This document shows, piece after piece, positions 25,466 through 33,115 of a DNA stretch of 61,940 nucleotides. Numbering within the stretch: position 1 is the stretch's first letter; each line of letters starts with the position of its first letter. This DNA comes from CAZEQD01 sp964514305. GTDB taxonomy: Bacteria; Acidobacteriota; Aminicenantia; Aminicenantales; Aminicenantaceae. The stretch is taken from the NCBI GenBank assembly GCA_964514305.1, contig CAZEQD010000006.1, positions 1 through 61,940 of the forward strand, in the 5' to 3' direction. The notes under the pieces were generated by a model. That model searched no databases. It saw only the letters and a list, made by a program, of their open reading frames with translations, and had not been told where the DNA came from. The position numbers were made by a program, and so were the translations under genes.

Positions 25466-26365
25466 CTATATTTTAAGGAAGCGGGCTAAAGAACTCAGGC
25501 TGCCGAAGAAACCGATAAAAGCCCCACCAGCTATAAGCAGCAAGCTTTGAGTCCAGGAAAGGTATCTGAAGTTAATAAGATCTTGCAAAGCGCCTAAAGG
25601 CGTCCCTAAGTAAAAGGGAAAAATCTTTATAACTAAAAAAAGAAGGAAAAAGGAAAATAAGACACCGATTATGCCCAAAATTATTCCCTCTAAAAGGAAA
25701 GGAAGTCTGATGAAGGAATTGGTAGCACCTACTAAGCGGAGTATTTCAATTTCTTCTCTGCGAGAAAAAACATTAAGTTTGATGACATTAGAAATAATAA
25801 AAAATGAAGCTAGGATAAGAATTCCTCCTAAAAACCCTCCTCCTGCTTTAACCAGGCGACTCAGAGATTGCATTTTTTCAATTAAGTCCTGGTTGAACTG
25901 GACATCTTCAATACCCTTGATATTTTTTACTTCCTGGAGAAAAGCCTTTATTTCTCCAGGGGAAACGTCTTTTTCTTGAATAGAAATTCCAAAGGAGGCC
26001 GGGAAAGGATTGATGTTGAGATTATCTATTATCCCTTCCAATTGGGGAAAATTTTGTCGAAATTTCTGAAGGGCTTGAGCTGAAGTCGTAAACTGGATTT
26101 TGGTGACTAAGGAAGATTTTTCCAACTTGGTTTTAATCTGTTTGATGTCTGTAAGAGTCAAATTCTTCTCAAGATAAAGAACAGCTGATAGATCTTTAGC
26201 TAATTGTTGAGCTGTGTACTGAAGGTTGTTAGACATAGACAGGAAAATTCCCAAGATAAGAAAAGATAAACAAATAATAGTGGCTGAAAATATATTCCTT
26301 AATCTATACTGCCAGAGACTGTTGGCTGTTTCTTTAATAAAGTATTTCAGTTTTTGAGTAATCAG
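25466..26365 (-). CDS. ftsX: Cell-division ABC transporter permease FtsX, non-AUG start
   Basis: FtsX has a cytosolic N-terminus, one helix, a large extracellular domain and three more helices. Reading from the nearest conventional start (TTG 26254) would remove the N-terminal region. Upstream, the frame stays open and encodes KYFIKETANSLWQYR, then LRNIFSATIICLSFLILGIFL, exactly the missing FtsX N-terminus and first helix. No ATG, GTG or TTG lies there. The best start is CTG 26365, with AAGGA 6 nt upstream, overlapping the ftsE TGA as CTGA; ATT 26362 is next. This gives 299 residues, the usual family length. FtsEX couples division-site ATP hydrolysis to cell-wall hydrolases. Confidence 0.85.
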   Translation of the reverse strand: MITQKLKYFIKETANSLWQYRLRNIFSATIICLSFLILGIFLSMSNNLQYTAQQLAKDLSAVLYLEKNLTLTDIKQIKTKLEKSSLVTKIQFTTSAQALQKFRQNFPQLEGIIDNLNINPFPASFGISIQEKDVSPGEIKAFLQEVKNIKGIEDVQFNQDLIEKMQSLSRLVKAGGGFLGGILILASFFIISNVIKLNVFSRREEIEILRLVGATNSFIRLPFLLEGIILGIIGVLFSFFLLFLVIKIFPFYLGTPLGALQDLINFRYLSWTQSLLLIAGGAFIGFFGSLSSLARFLKI

Positions 26366-27027
26366 ATTGTTTCCTTTCGAATTAATTTCCCCTGATAGAG
26401 GAAGAGAATTTTATGACCGAAATGTCGGATTAACTCTCGGTCATGAGTTCCGATAAGAACCGTAGCCCCTTTCTTGTTGATTTCTTTGAAAAGTCCCATT
26501 ATTTCAAAAGCAAGTTCGGCATCCAAATTTCCAGTTGGTTCATCAGCCAGGATTATTTTGGGATTGTTCACAATAGCCCTGGCGATGGCTACCCTTTGTT
26601 GTTCACCATAGGAGAGTTGGGATGGATAATCCCACATTTTGTGGTGAAGGCTCACCATTCTTAAAGCATTGAACACTCGCCTCCTTATTTCTTTATGAGG
26701 TACGCCCAGCACTTGGAGGACTACAGCTACATTATCGAAAACTTTTTTGTGGAAGAGGAGTCTAAAGTCCTGAAAGACAATACCCATCATTCTCCTTAAG
26801 GTATAAATTTTGTGATCAGGGATTCTTAGAATGTTGCGGCCATCAATAATAATCTGACCTTGAGTAGGATGGAGCTCTCTGAAAATAATCTTAAGCAAGG
26901 TTGTTTTACCCGAACCACTGGGTCCGGTTATGAAATAAAAATCACCTTCTTTTACATGGAGAGAGATGTCGGACAAGGCCCAATGAGGTTTCTGGTACTG
27001 TTTCCAGATATGATAAAGCTCAATCAT
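26362..27027 (-). CDS. ftsE: Cell-division ABC transporter ATPase FtsE
   Basis: This 221-residue ABC ATPase has Walker A GPSGSGKTTLLK (about 35-46), a Q-loop region GIVFQDFRLL, the signature LSYGEQQRVAIARA and Walker B IILADEPTGNLD. Length and the FQDFRLL segment are typical of FtsE rather than other small ABC ATPases. It pairs with the ftsX gene directly downstream; the stop overlaps the inferred ftsX start. It provides the ATPase of the FtsEX complex at the division septum. Confidence 0.95.
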   Translation of the reverse strand: MIELYHIWKQYQKPHWALSDISLHVKEGDFYFITGPSGSGKTTLLKIIFRELHPTQGQIIIDGRNILRIPDHKIYTLRRMMGIVFQDFRLLFHKKVFDNVAVVLQVLGVPHKEIRRRVFNALRMVSLHHKMWDYPSQLSYGEQQRVAIARAIVNNPKIILADEPTGNLDAELAFEIMGLFKEINKKGATVLIGTHDRELIRHFGHKILFLYQGKLIRKETI

Positions 27028-27056
27028 CTTCCACTGAGCAGGATAAAAAACTGAGG

Positions 27057-28517
27057 TTATTTTTGATAACCATCTAAAATTTGTCTTAATATTTTGTTGA
27101 CCAACTGGGGATTGGCTCTGCCTCGAGTTTCTTTCATAACTTGACCGACAAAGAAACCGGCTACCTGAGTTTTACCTCCTAGATACTGCTTTAAAGGTTT
27201 TGGATTATCTTTAGTAACGCGGAGAATGATGTTTTTGATCTGCTCTTCGTCGCTAACCTGGGTCAGTCCTTTTCTTTTAATGATAGCAGTCGCTTTTTGC
27301 TTGGTTTTTATCATTTCCGGGAAAACCTCTTCTTTAGCTGTTCGCAGCGAAATTTCTTTTTTTTCAACCAGCATAATAAGTTCAGCTAAATTTTGGGGAG
27401 AAACGGGGAATTCAGAGATAGTAATCCCTGAGTCTTTAAGAAATTGCAGTACTTCTCTCATTATCCAATGACTTGCCTGCTTAGGTTGCTGGCATATTTT
27501 GGCTGTTTGTTCAAAATAATTAGCTAGCTGGCGGGATGATGTCAGGACTTTAGCATCGTAGGCGGGGAGCTTATATTGCTGTTCGAATCTTTCCCTTTTC
27601 TCTTGAGGAAATTCCGGAAGAGTGGCTTTAATTTTATTAATAAAGTTTGCGGAGATGACTAAAGGCGGCAGATCTGGCTCAGGGAAGTAGCGATAATCAT
27701 GGGCTTCCTCTTTAGTCCGCATAGGGCGGGTTTTATTTGCCTTTTCGTCCCAGAGGCGCGTTTCTTGACTGACGCTTTGGCCGGCTTCTAAAAGGGCAAT
27801 CTGACGCTGGGCTTCATACTCAAGAGCTTTATGGAGGAAGCGGAAAGAGTTTAGATTTTTTATCTCTGTTTTTATTCCCAGTTTGGAAGAACCTTTTTTC
27901 CTTACAGAGAGGTTGGCATCGCATCTGAGACTGCCCTCTTCCATATTGCCATCGCAGATTTCAATGTATTGAAGGGTTGTTCTAAAAAGCTGGAGAAACT
28001 CGACTGCTTCAGAAGGGGAATTGATTTCAGGTTTGCCCACGATTTCCAACAGGGGAATGCCACTCCGGTTGAAATCAAGATATGTTTTTTGAGCTGAATC
28101 TGGCATTCCTTCATGGATGGACTTTCCAGCATCTTCTTCGAGGTTAATCCGCTCAATGCCAATAGTTTTATAGGTGCCATTACTTTCGATCTTTAAATAC
28201 CCGTTAATTGCCACCGGCAAATGGTATTGGGTTATCTGATAGCCCTTGGGCAGGTCTGGATAGAAATAGTTCTTACGGCTGAAGACAGAGCGGAGATTAA
28301 GCTGGGCCTTTATGGCCAGAGCAAGTTTAACAGCCATAGCCACAGCTTCTTGGTTGAGAACGGGTAAAGCTCCAGGTAGCCCTAGACAGACCGGACAGGT
28401 GAGTGAGTTGGGTGGATTTCCGTATTGAGTGCTACAGCCGCAAAATAGTTTAGTTTTGGTTAAGAGCTGGGCATGAATTTCAAGACCGATAACAGATTCA
28501 AAAGACGAAGTTTTCAT
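27057..28517 (-). CDS. gatB: Aspartyl/glutamyl-tRNA(Asn/Gln) amidotransferase subunit B
   Basis: This 486-residue protein starts SFESVIGLEIHAQLLTKTKLFCGCS and contains CPVCLGLPGALPVLN, YFYPDLPKGYQITQYHLP and GSLRCDANLSVR, all GatB signatures. The C-terminal YqeY-like helical domain ends normally. With GatA and GatC it converts misacylated Glu-tRNA(Gln) or Asp-tRNA(Asn). gatA and gatC are not adjacent in this window. It lies upstream of ftsE with ~30 nt between and downstream of two small membrane-protein genes. Confidence 0.97.
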   Translation of the reverse strand: MKTSSFESVIGLEIHAQLLTKTKLFCGCSTQYGNPPNSLTCPVCLGLPGALPVLNQEAVAMAVKLALAIKAQLNLRSVFSRKNYFYPDLPKGYQITQYHLPVAINGYLKIESNGTYKTIGIERINLEEDAGKSIHEGMPDSAQKTYLDFNRSGIPLLEIVGKPEINSPSEAVEFLQLFRTTLQYIEICDGNMEEGSLRCDANLSVRKKGSSKLGIKTEIKNLNSFRFLHKALEYEAQRQIALLEAGQSVSQETRLWDEKANKTRPMRTKEEAHDYRYFPEPDLPPLVISANFINKIKATLPEFPQEKRERFEQQYKLPAYDAKVLTSSRQLANYFEQTAKICQQPKQASHWIMREVLQFLKDSGITISEFPVSPQNLAELIMLVEKKEISLRTAKEEVFPEMIKTKQKATAIIKRKGLTQVSDEEQIKNIILRVTKDNPKPLKQYLGGKTQVAGFFVGQVMKETRGRANPQLVNKILRQILDGYQK

Positions 28518-28584
28518 CTTAGAGAGATGGATTATAACACATCAATTTTGGGATTCAAAGGAGGAATGGAAAAGGGGAAAATTC

Positions 28585-28764
28585 TCAGGAAATGAAAAGA
28601 TACATAAACCAGCCAAATATTAAAGCTCCCAAAATCATAAAAAGAAAAAGAGAAAGTCCATATTTTATCTGATCCTTTCTCTTTTCTCTTCTGATGAGAG
28701 CTAAGACGATGCAAACAAAAAAAGCGTAAAGAACCATAGAGATAAAATGGCTTTTTAACATCAT
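28585..28764 (-). CDS. Small membrane protein, 59 residues, unknown
   Basis: The ATG at 28764 overlaps the stop of the preceding DUF6677-like gene by 4 nt (ATGA), which argues for translational coupling. The product starts MMLKSHFISMVLYAF and has two hydrophobic segments (about 7-24 and 37-58) split by a basic RREKRKDQIKYG loop. It ends at TGA 28585. An 88-codon overlapping frame in the same region lacks this structure and is rejected. No function is recognisable; a small accessory membrane subunit is possible. Confidence 0.65.
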   Translation of the reverse strand: MMLKSHFISMVLYAFFVCIVLALIRREKRKDQIKYGLSLFLFMILGALIFGWFMYLFIS

Positions 28765-29129
28765 TTCTTTTTTCCCGAAGCAATGTCGAAAGCATCAAGA
28801 GCTACTAAGTAATTTAAAAGGCCAGCCCCTGCCAAGTAAGCGGTCCCAAATTCAAAGGTATTTTTCTTGAGTTCTCCTAAGCCAAAAGAAAGAAGTTTGG
28901 AAAGAATGTATAGCAAACCGTTACCTATATCTGAAAAGAAAGCAAGGACAGTTAGTGGATTTTCGGTCTGAAAGGAATAAATCCGCCCGCCCATTATTAA
29001 TCCCATAGCGGCCATAGCTGAAATACAAATAAAAAAAATTAGTCCCCGCCAGAGTCTTTTTTGAAGGACATGTCCTAATCCAGGCACTAACCAACCCAGC
29101 AATAGAAAAAATACTGACTTGCTTTTCAT
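28761..29129 (-). CDS. DUF6677-like small membrane protein
   Basis: This 122-residue protein begins with LLLGWLVPGLGHVLQKRLWRG, the 'WLVPGLGH' helix that marks a family of small membrane proteins, DUF6677-like as I recall it. It has about three hydrophobic segments and a basic C-terminus GKKK. Function is unknown in the family. It overlaps the 59-residue gene by 4 nt and heads a minus-strand run into gatB. A mobile-element-like repeat lies just upstream of it. Confidence 0.7.
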   Translation of the reverse strand: MKSKSVFFLLLGWLVPGLGHVLQKRLWRGLIFFICISAMAAMGLIMGGRIYSFQTENPLTVLAFFSDIGNGLLYILSKLLSFGLGELKKNTFEFGTAYLAGAGLLNYLVALDAFDIASGKKK

Positions 29130-29495
29130 TTTATTGAATAAAAATAATAAAGCAATAATATTTACAAATCAAGGAAATTATGGCTCTATGACAAAAAGTG
29201 GGGTTATTGATGCTTATGTGCTTATGGGGTCATACCTTCATAAGTTTCATAACTTTAATTTTTACAATAACTGTAATAATTTTTGTCCCCTACAAACCGA
29301 CGAAATATATCAATAGAGAGGCATAATTTATGAAACTTATGAAGGTCTGACCCTATGTATATTACCCACTTTTTGTTATAGAGCCGGAAATTATTGATAA
29401 TGGTAGATTTTCTTGATTTGCCTTATTGTCTAGATTAGTTAATGATTGTTAAGTATATTTTTGAGAAGATATGAAAGTTATGAAGGCCTTAGCCT
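29130..29495. other. Intergenic region, 366 bp, mostly a MITE-like element
   Basis: It separates the DUF6677-like gene (minus) from mutM (plus). 29173-29394 is the element with its flanking direct repeats, and 29470-29499 is a further copy of its inner repeat. No gene is seen. Confidence 0.7.
29182..29385. mobile_element. MITE-like element, 204 bp, with nested inverted repeats and 9-bp flanking repeat
   Basis: The outer ends are imperfect inverted repeats: GGCTCTATGACAAAAAG begins the element (29182) and CTTTTTGTTATAGAGCC ends it (29385). Inside lie a second inverted pair of ~26 bp (29227-29252 and 29328-29353, left copy GGGTCATACCTTCATAAG). The exact 9-mer GGAAATTAT flanks both sides (29173-29181 and 29386-29394), as expected for a target-site duplication. 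There is no transposase frame, so it would need an enzyme in trans. The GGCTCT ends recall ISL3-family termini, but that is only a resemblance; ISL3 duplications are usually 8 bp. Confidence 0.8.
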
Positions 29496-29499
29496 ATGC
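29470..29499 (+). repeat. Extra copy of the MITE inner repeat at the mutM start
   Basis: TATGAAAGTTATGAAGG continues through CCTATG and matches the right inner repeat of the element (about 29329-29357) with 4 mismatches in 29. It contains the GAAGG that serves as the mutM ribosome-binding site and the ATG itself at 29496. Confidence 0.6.
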
Positions 29500-30314
29500 C
29501 TGAATTGCCTGAAGTTGAAACCATTGTCCGTGGCCTTAGGGCAAAGCTTACCAGGCAAATGATTAGTTCAATCAACCTTCGGCTGCCTTCTCTTTTAAAA
29601 GGGGTTAAAGAGGCAGATCTCAAAAAGCTTCAAGGTAAAAGGATTCTCAGGTTGAGAAGGCGGGGGAAAATAATAATTATCGAATGTGAGGGAGATATTT
29701 CTCTTCTTTTTCATCTAAAAATGACAGGAAGCCTGCTTTTAGTTGATCGGAAATCTGAAGTGGATAAGCATACACATCTAATCATCACTTTAGAGATGAA
29801 GTCAAAAGAATTACGTTTTCGGGATGTCCGCAAATTTGGCTATTTTTATTTTCTGCCCACTTCAAAAATCTTTTCTCTGCCTCCTCTTGATAAGCTCGGT
29901 CCTGAAGCCCTGGAGATAAATTTAAATGAATTCTTGGCCATGTTTAAAGGTCGTCGGGCAAGAATAAAAAGCCTTCTTCTAAACCAAAATTTTATTGCCG
30001 GCGTTGGCAATATTTATGCTGATGAGATTCTTTTTCAAGCAAAAATTCATCCTTTAAAGCCAGCTTCCCAGCTCAAGAGTGAAGAACTAAAAAGGTTGTG
30101 GACAGCCATGAGAGATGTTCTGCTCAAGGCTATTGAGAGCAAAGGATCTTCGGTTCGTAATTATATTGATGCAGATGGCCGCCAGGGGAGATTTCAAGAT
30201 TACCATCAAGTCTATGGCCAACAAGGCCAATCTTGTCCTCGATGTGGCCAAAAGATTAAAAGAATCCGTCTCGGAGGCAGAAGTACTTTTTTCTGTTCCC
30301 GCTGCCAAAAGTAA
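29496..30314 (+). CDS. mutM: Formamidopyrimidine-DNA glycosylase
   Basis: This 272-residue protein begins MPELPEVETIVRGL, with the catalytic Pro2 and Glu3, and has HLKMTGSLLL with the conserved Lys. The H2TH region includes FIAGVGNIYADEILF. The C-terminal zinc finger is CPRCGQKI, then FFCSRCQK (CxxC-x16-CxxC). It excises 8-oxoguanine and formamidopyrimidines with AP-lyase activity. Start and length are normal. The translation start lies within a repeat related to the adjacent MITE. Confidence 0.97.
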   Translation: MPELPEVETIVRGLRAKLTRQMISSINLRLPSLLKGVKEADLKKLQGKRILRLRRRGKIIIIECEGDISLLFHLKMTGSLLLVDRKSEVDKHTHLIITLEMKSKELRFRDVRKFGYFYFLPTSKIFSLPPLDKLGPEALEINLNEFLAMFKGRRARIKSLLLNQNFIAGVGNIYADEILFQAKIHPLKPASQLKSEELKRLWTAMRDVLLKAIESKGSSVRNYIDADGRQGRFQDYHQVYGQQGQSCPRCGQKIKRIRLGGRSTFFCSRCQK

Positions 30315-30457
30315 AAAAGATATTTTGTAGTTATAGATTGTTGCAAACTGAGAGAGGATAAAATATAATGAGCAATCGGATTTAAGGGGAAAGAGAAAAT
30401 TTCTCTGGCCGAGAGGAAAAAAAATTTCATTTTAAGATCAGAGATAAAGAAATAATT

Positions 30458-30673
30458 ATGGAATTTTCAGGTTTTGAAGAGATTAGAGTAGTAAACAAGC
30501 AAAAGGGGATTTATAAGAAGGTTGTTTTAAAACAAGATATTATAGTTGGTGCGATCTGGATGGAGACTAAAAAGGGGGCCGATGATGTAGCTTGCCTGAT
30601 TGATGATAGAGTCAAGGTGAAGAAGTGGAAAGAATCTCTGCTTGAAGATGATTTCGATTTTTCTTTAATATGA
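30458..30673 (+). CDS. Orphan C-terminal domain of an FAD/NAD(P) oxidoreductase
   Basis: This 71-residue protein, with GIYKKVVLKQDIIVGAIW and KGADDVACLIDDRVKVKKW, resembles the C-terminal domain of NADH:rubredoxin reductase- or NirB-like flavoenzymes (pattern 'vYkKLVLkdgrlvGai.. gd'). No FAD or NAD domain precedes it; stops lie upstream in this frame. It may be the remnant of a lost oxidoreductase or a stand-alone domain. Its stop overlaps the ATG of the barrel gene by 4 nt (ATGA), so it is probably coupled to it. Confidence 0.55.
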   Translation: MEFSGFEEIRVVNKQKGIYKKVVLKQDIIVGAIWMETKKGADDVACLIDDRVKVKKWKESLLEDDFDFSLI

Positions 30674-31677
30674 AGTTAAGAGTATTTCTTGGATTGAGTT
30701 TATTAATTTTCTCCACTACTCTAGTCTCAGCTGATATTAACGGTTATCTTTCTTTTGATTTTGTCAAAGGTCAAGCGGAGAGCAATTCAGCTCAAGGTAG
30801 TTTCCAGAGAGCCCTCTTAGGTCTAATTATTTCTGGAGAGATTGGTAACAAAGCTAGTTATAATTCTGAAATAAGAGTTGGCCATAAAGGAAAAATTGAG
30901 TTTGATGAAGCTTATATAAGCTTGAAGCCTTCCAATTCGTTTTCCCTTCGGCTTGGTTTGTATCTTGTTCCCTTCGGAAAATATAACATTTCTAATCGAC
31001 CCCAGCAAATGATGTTGGTGGTTGCTCCTCTTCCAGTTAAAAATATTTATCCTCCCAGGTGGCGGGATATTGGACTTCTTATTGAAGGTAATTGGGGAGG
31101 TTTCTTTTACTCGGCTTACCTAGGTAATGGTCTGGGCGAAGGAGGTTATTTAAGCCAGGGCCAGCAATTTGAGGATAATAACAAGAACAAAGGCAAAGGA
31201 GCCAGAGCTGGTTTTTCATTTGGCCGGGGATTTGAAGCAGCTTATTCTTTTTATAAGGGCAAATATGATGATCTTAATCAGCGAAATTTGTCTCTCCAAG
31301 GCTTAGATGTGAGCTGGACTACCCAGGGTTTTCAATTGTTAGCCGAATATTCCCGAGCTAATCTTGATAACCCAGCCGGCTTTAAAAAGGGAAAGGCTGA
31401 AGGTTATTTTATCGAATTTTCCTTTGACTGGGAGAGTATTCGTCCGGTGGTTAGTTATCAATATTTGAAATATAAGGATGCCTTTCATGGCCGGAATTTT
31501 AGCTGGCCGGATCAGGAAGGTAATGGAATTGACGATATCAGAAATTGCTGGAGCCTGGGTTTGGTTTATTCCATCTCCAAAAATGTCTTCTTTAAGCTAG
31601 AATATGAAATAAACAGAGAAGAAAAAATTGAACTTAAAAATAACTTGTTTCTCTTACAGCTGGCAGTAGGCTTTTAG
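30670..31677 (+). CDS. Porin-like outer-membrane beta-barrel protein
   Basis: This 335-residue protein has a signal peptide (about 1-21, ending TLVSA) and alternating amphipathic strands throughout. These include EFDEAYISLKPSNSFSLRLGLYLVPFGKYN, split by loops rich in Gly and Asn, and it ends LLQLAVGF with a terminal Phe. The 'DEAY..LKP..LRLGLYLVPFG' stretch resembles phosphate-selective porin O/P-like barrels. It likely forms an outer-membrane channel; the solute is unknown. It is translationally coupled to the upstream 71-residue gene. Confidence 0.7.
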   Translation: MKLRVFLGLSLLIFSTTLVSADINGYLSFDFVKGQAESNSAQGSFQRALLGLIISGEIGNKASYNSEIRVGHKGKIEFDEAYISLKPSNSFSLRLGLYLVPFGKYNISNRPQQMMLVVAPLPVKNIYPPRWRDIGLLIEGNWGGFFYSAYLGNGLGEGGYLSQGQQFEDNNKNKGKGARAGFSFGRGFEAAYSFYKGKYDDLNQRNLSLQGLDVSWTTQGFQLLAEYSRANLDNPAGFKKGKAEGYFIEFSFDWESIRPVVSYQYLKYKDAFHGRNFSWPDQEGNGIDDIRNCWSLGLVYSISKNVFFKLEYEINREEKIELKNNLFLLQLAVGF

Positions 31678-31763
31678 CCTTGTTATCAACTGAAGCTTCT
31701 GCTAAAATTCTGTGGTTGATCAAACTTCTATTAGGTATCAATAAATAAGAAAATAAGGTATTA

Positions 31764-33089
31764 ATGGCTAATTTACTGGTAGTTGGAACCCAATGGGGCG
31801 ATGAAGGTAAAGGAAAAATTATAGATCTACTGACTCCAGCCTTTGATATAGTTGCTCGCTACCAAGGAGGCCATAACGCCGGCCATACAGTTTATGTCAA
31901 AGGCAAAAAAATAATCCTTCATCTCATTCCTTCTGGGATATTACATCCAGGCAAACTATGTGTAATAGGTAATGGAGTGGTTTTCCACCCCCAAGCTTTT
32001 TTAGATGAAATTACCGAGTTAAAGCGTTTTGGTCTAAAAATAAATGACAATATTGTCATCAGTAAAAACGCCCACCTTATCCTTCCTTATCACTCTCAAA
32101 TAGAGAAAATAAGTGAAGAAAGAAGAGGAGCTAAAAAGATTGGCACTACCTGTCGAGGTATTGGACCTACCTATGAAGATAAAGCTGGACGCTGTGGCCT
32201 CCGGGCTGGGGATTTGCTTGAATCTTCTATCTTGAAAGAAAAGATAGAAGCCAATGTTAAAGAAAAAAATCTTTATTTTAAGGCTAACAACAGCCGTCTT
32301 TTTGATGCAGCCGAAATTTTTAAGAAATACAAACAATATGCTTCCCAATTGAAGAAATACATAACTGATGTTTCTTTTCTTCTTAATAACAAAATTAAAG
32401 AAGGGAAAACCATTCTCTTTGAAGGAGCCCAAGGCACCCTCCTCGATGTTGACCATGGCACTTACCCTTATGTAACTTCCTCTAATTCTTCGGCTGGAGG
32501 AGTTTGCACTGGATTAGGAATTAGCCCGGACAAGATAAATTCTGTCTTAGGAGTAACTAAAGCCTATACCACTCGAGTTGGGGGAGGACCTTTCCCGACT
32601 GAAATCTTCAACCATCAAGGTAAATTCATTTTAGAAAGAGGAAATGAATTTGGGGCCACTACCGGCCGGCCTCGCCGCTGTGGCTGGTTTGATGCCTTAG
32701 CCGTCTCTTATGCCTGTCGGATTAATGGCATTTGCCGTATTGCCCTGACTAAATCTGATGTTCTGGATGGACTTATGGAGATTTCGATATGTGTTGGCTA
32801 TAAATATAAGGGACAAAGAATAAATAATTTTCCTACCGAAAGCTGGATTTTAGATAGAATAGTTCCTGTCTATAAAACAGTTAAAGGTTGGAGCCAATCT
32901 GTCCATAAGAAAAGAGATGTTTCTTCTTTGCCGCAGGAATTTAAGGATTATGTAAAGCTTATTGAAGACCTGGTTGAGGCCAAAGTAGTCCTTATTTCAA
33001 CTGGGATGGAAAAGGCAGATACTATTTTTATCGAAGATGAACTTAGAGATTGGTTTGACTTGGGACAAGTAGAGAAAGAACTTCATTAA
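31764..33089 (+). CDS. purA: Adenylosuccinate synthetase
   Basis: This 441-residue protein has GTQWGDEGKGKIIDLL (GTP P-loop variant and catalytic Asp), the GGHNAGHTV motif with catalytic His, and the TTGRPRRCGWFDALA region. It makes adenylosuccinate from IMP, aspartate and GTP, the first committed step to AMP. The ribosome-binding site is AAGG. It is placed apart from the purB-S-Q-L cluster near the other end of the window. Confidence 0.97.
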   Translation: MANLLVVGTQWGDEGKGKIIDLLTPAFDIVARYQGGHNAGHTVYVKGKKIILHLIPSGILHPGKLCVIGNGVVFHPQAFLDEITELKRFGLKINDNIVISKNAHLILPYHSQIEKISEERRGAKKIGTTCRGIGPTYEDKAGRCGLRAGDLLESSILKEKIEANVKEKNLYFKANNSRLFDAAEIFKKYKQYASQLKKYITDVSFLLNNKIKEGKTILFEGAQGTLLDVDHGTYPYVTSSNSSAGGVCTGLGISPDKINSVLGVTKAYTTRVGGGPFPTEIFNHQGKFILERGNEFGATTGRPRRCGWFDALAVSYACRINGICRIALTKSDVLDGLMEISICVGYKYKGQRINNFPTESWILDRIVPVYKTVKGWSQSVHKKRDVSSLPQEFKDYVKLIEDLVEAKVVLISTGMEKADTIFIEDELRDWFDLGQVEKELH

Positions 33090-33115
33090 TTTTTATTATC
33101 TCTTTTAAAATAATA

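Noticed and set aside
28532..28798. 88-codon minus-strand frame
   Set aside because: The overlapping frame 28585-28764 has an ATGA overlap with the upstream gene and two plausible membrane helices; the longer frame has neither and reads like out-of-frame translation.
32034..32456. 140-codon minus-strand frame
   Set aside because: It lies wholly within purA on the opposite strand and is Phe/Ile-rich shadow sequence.
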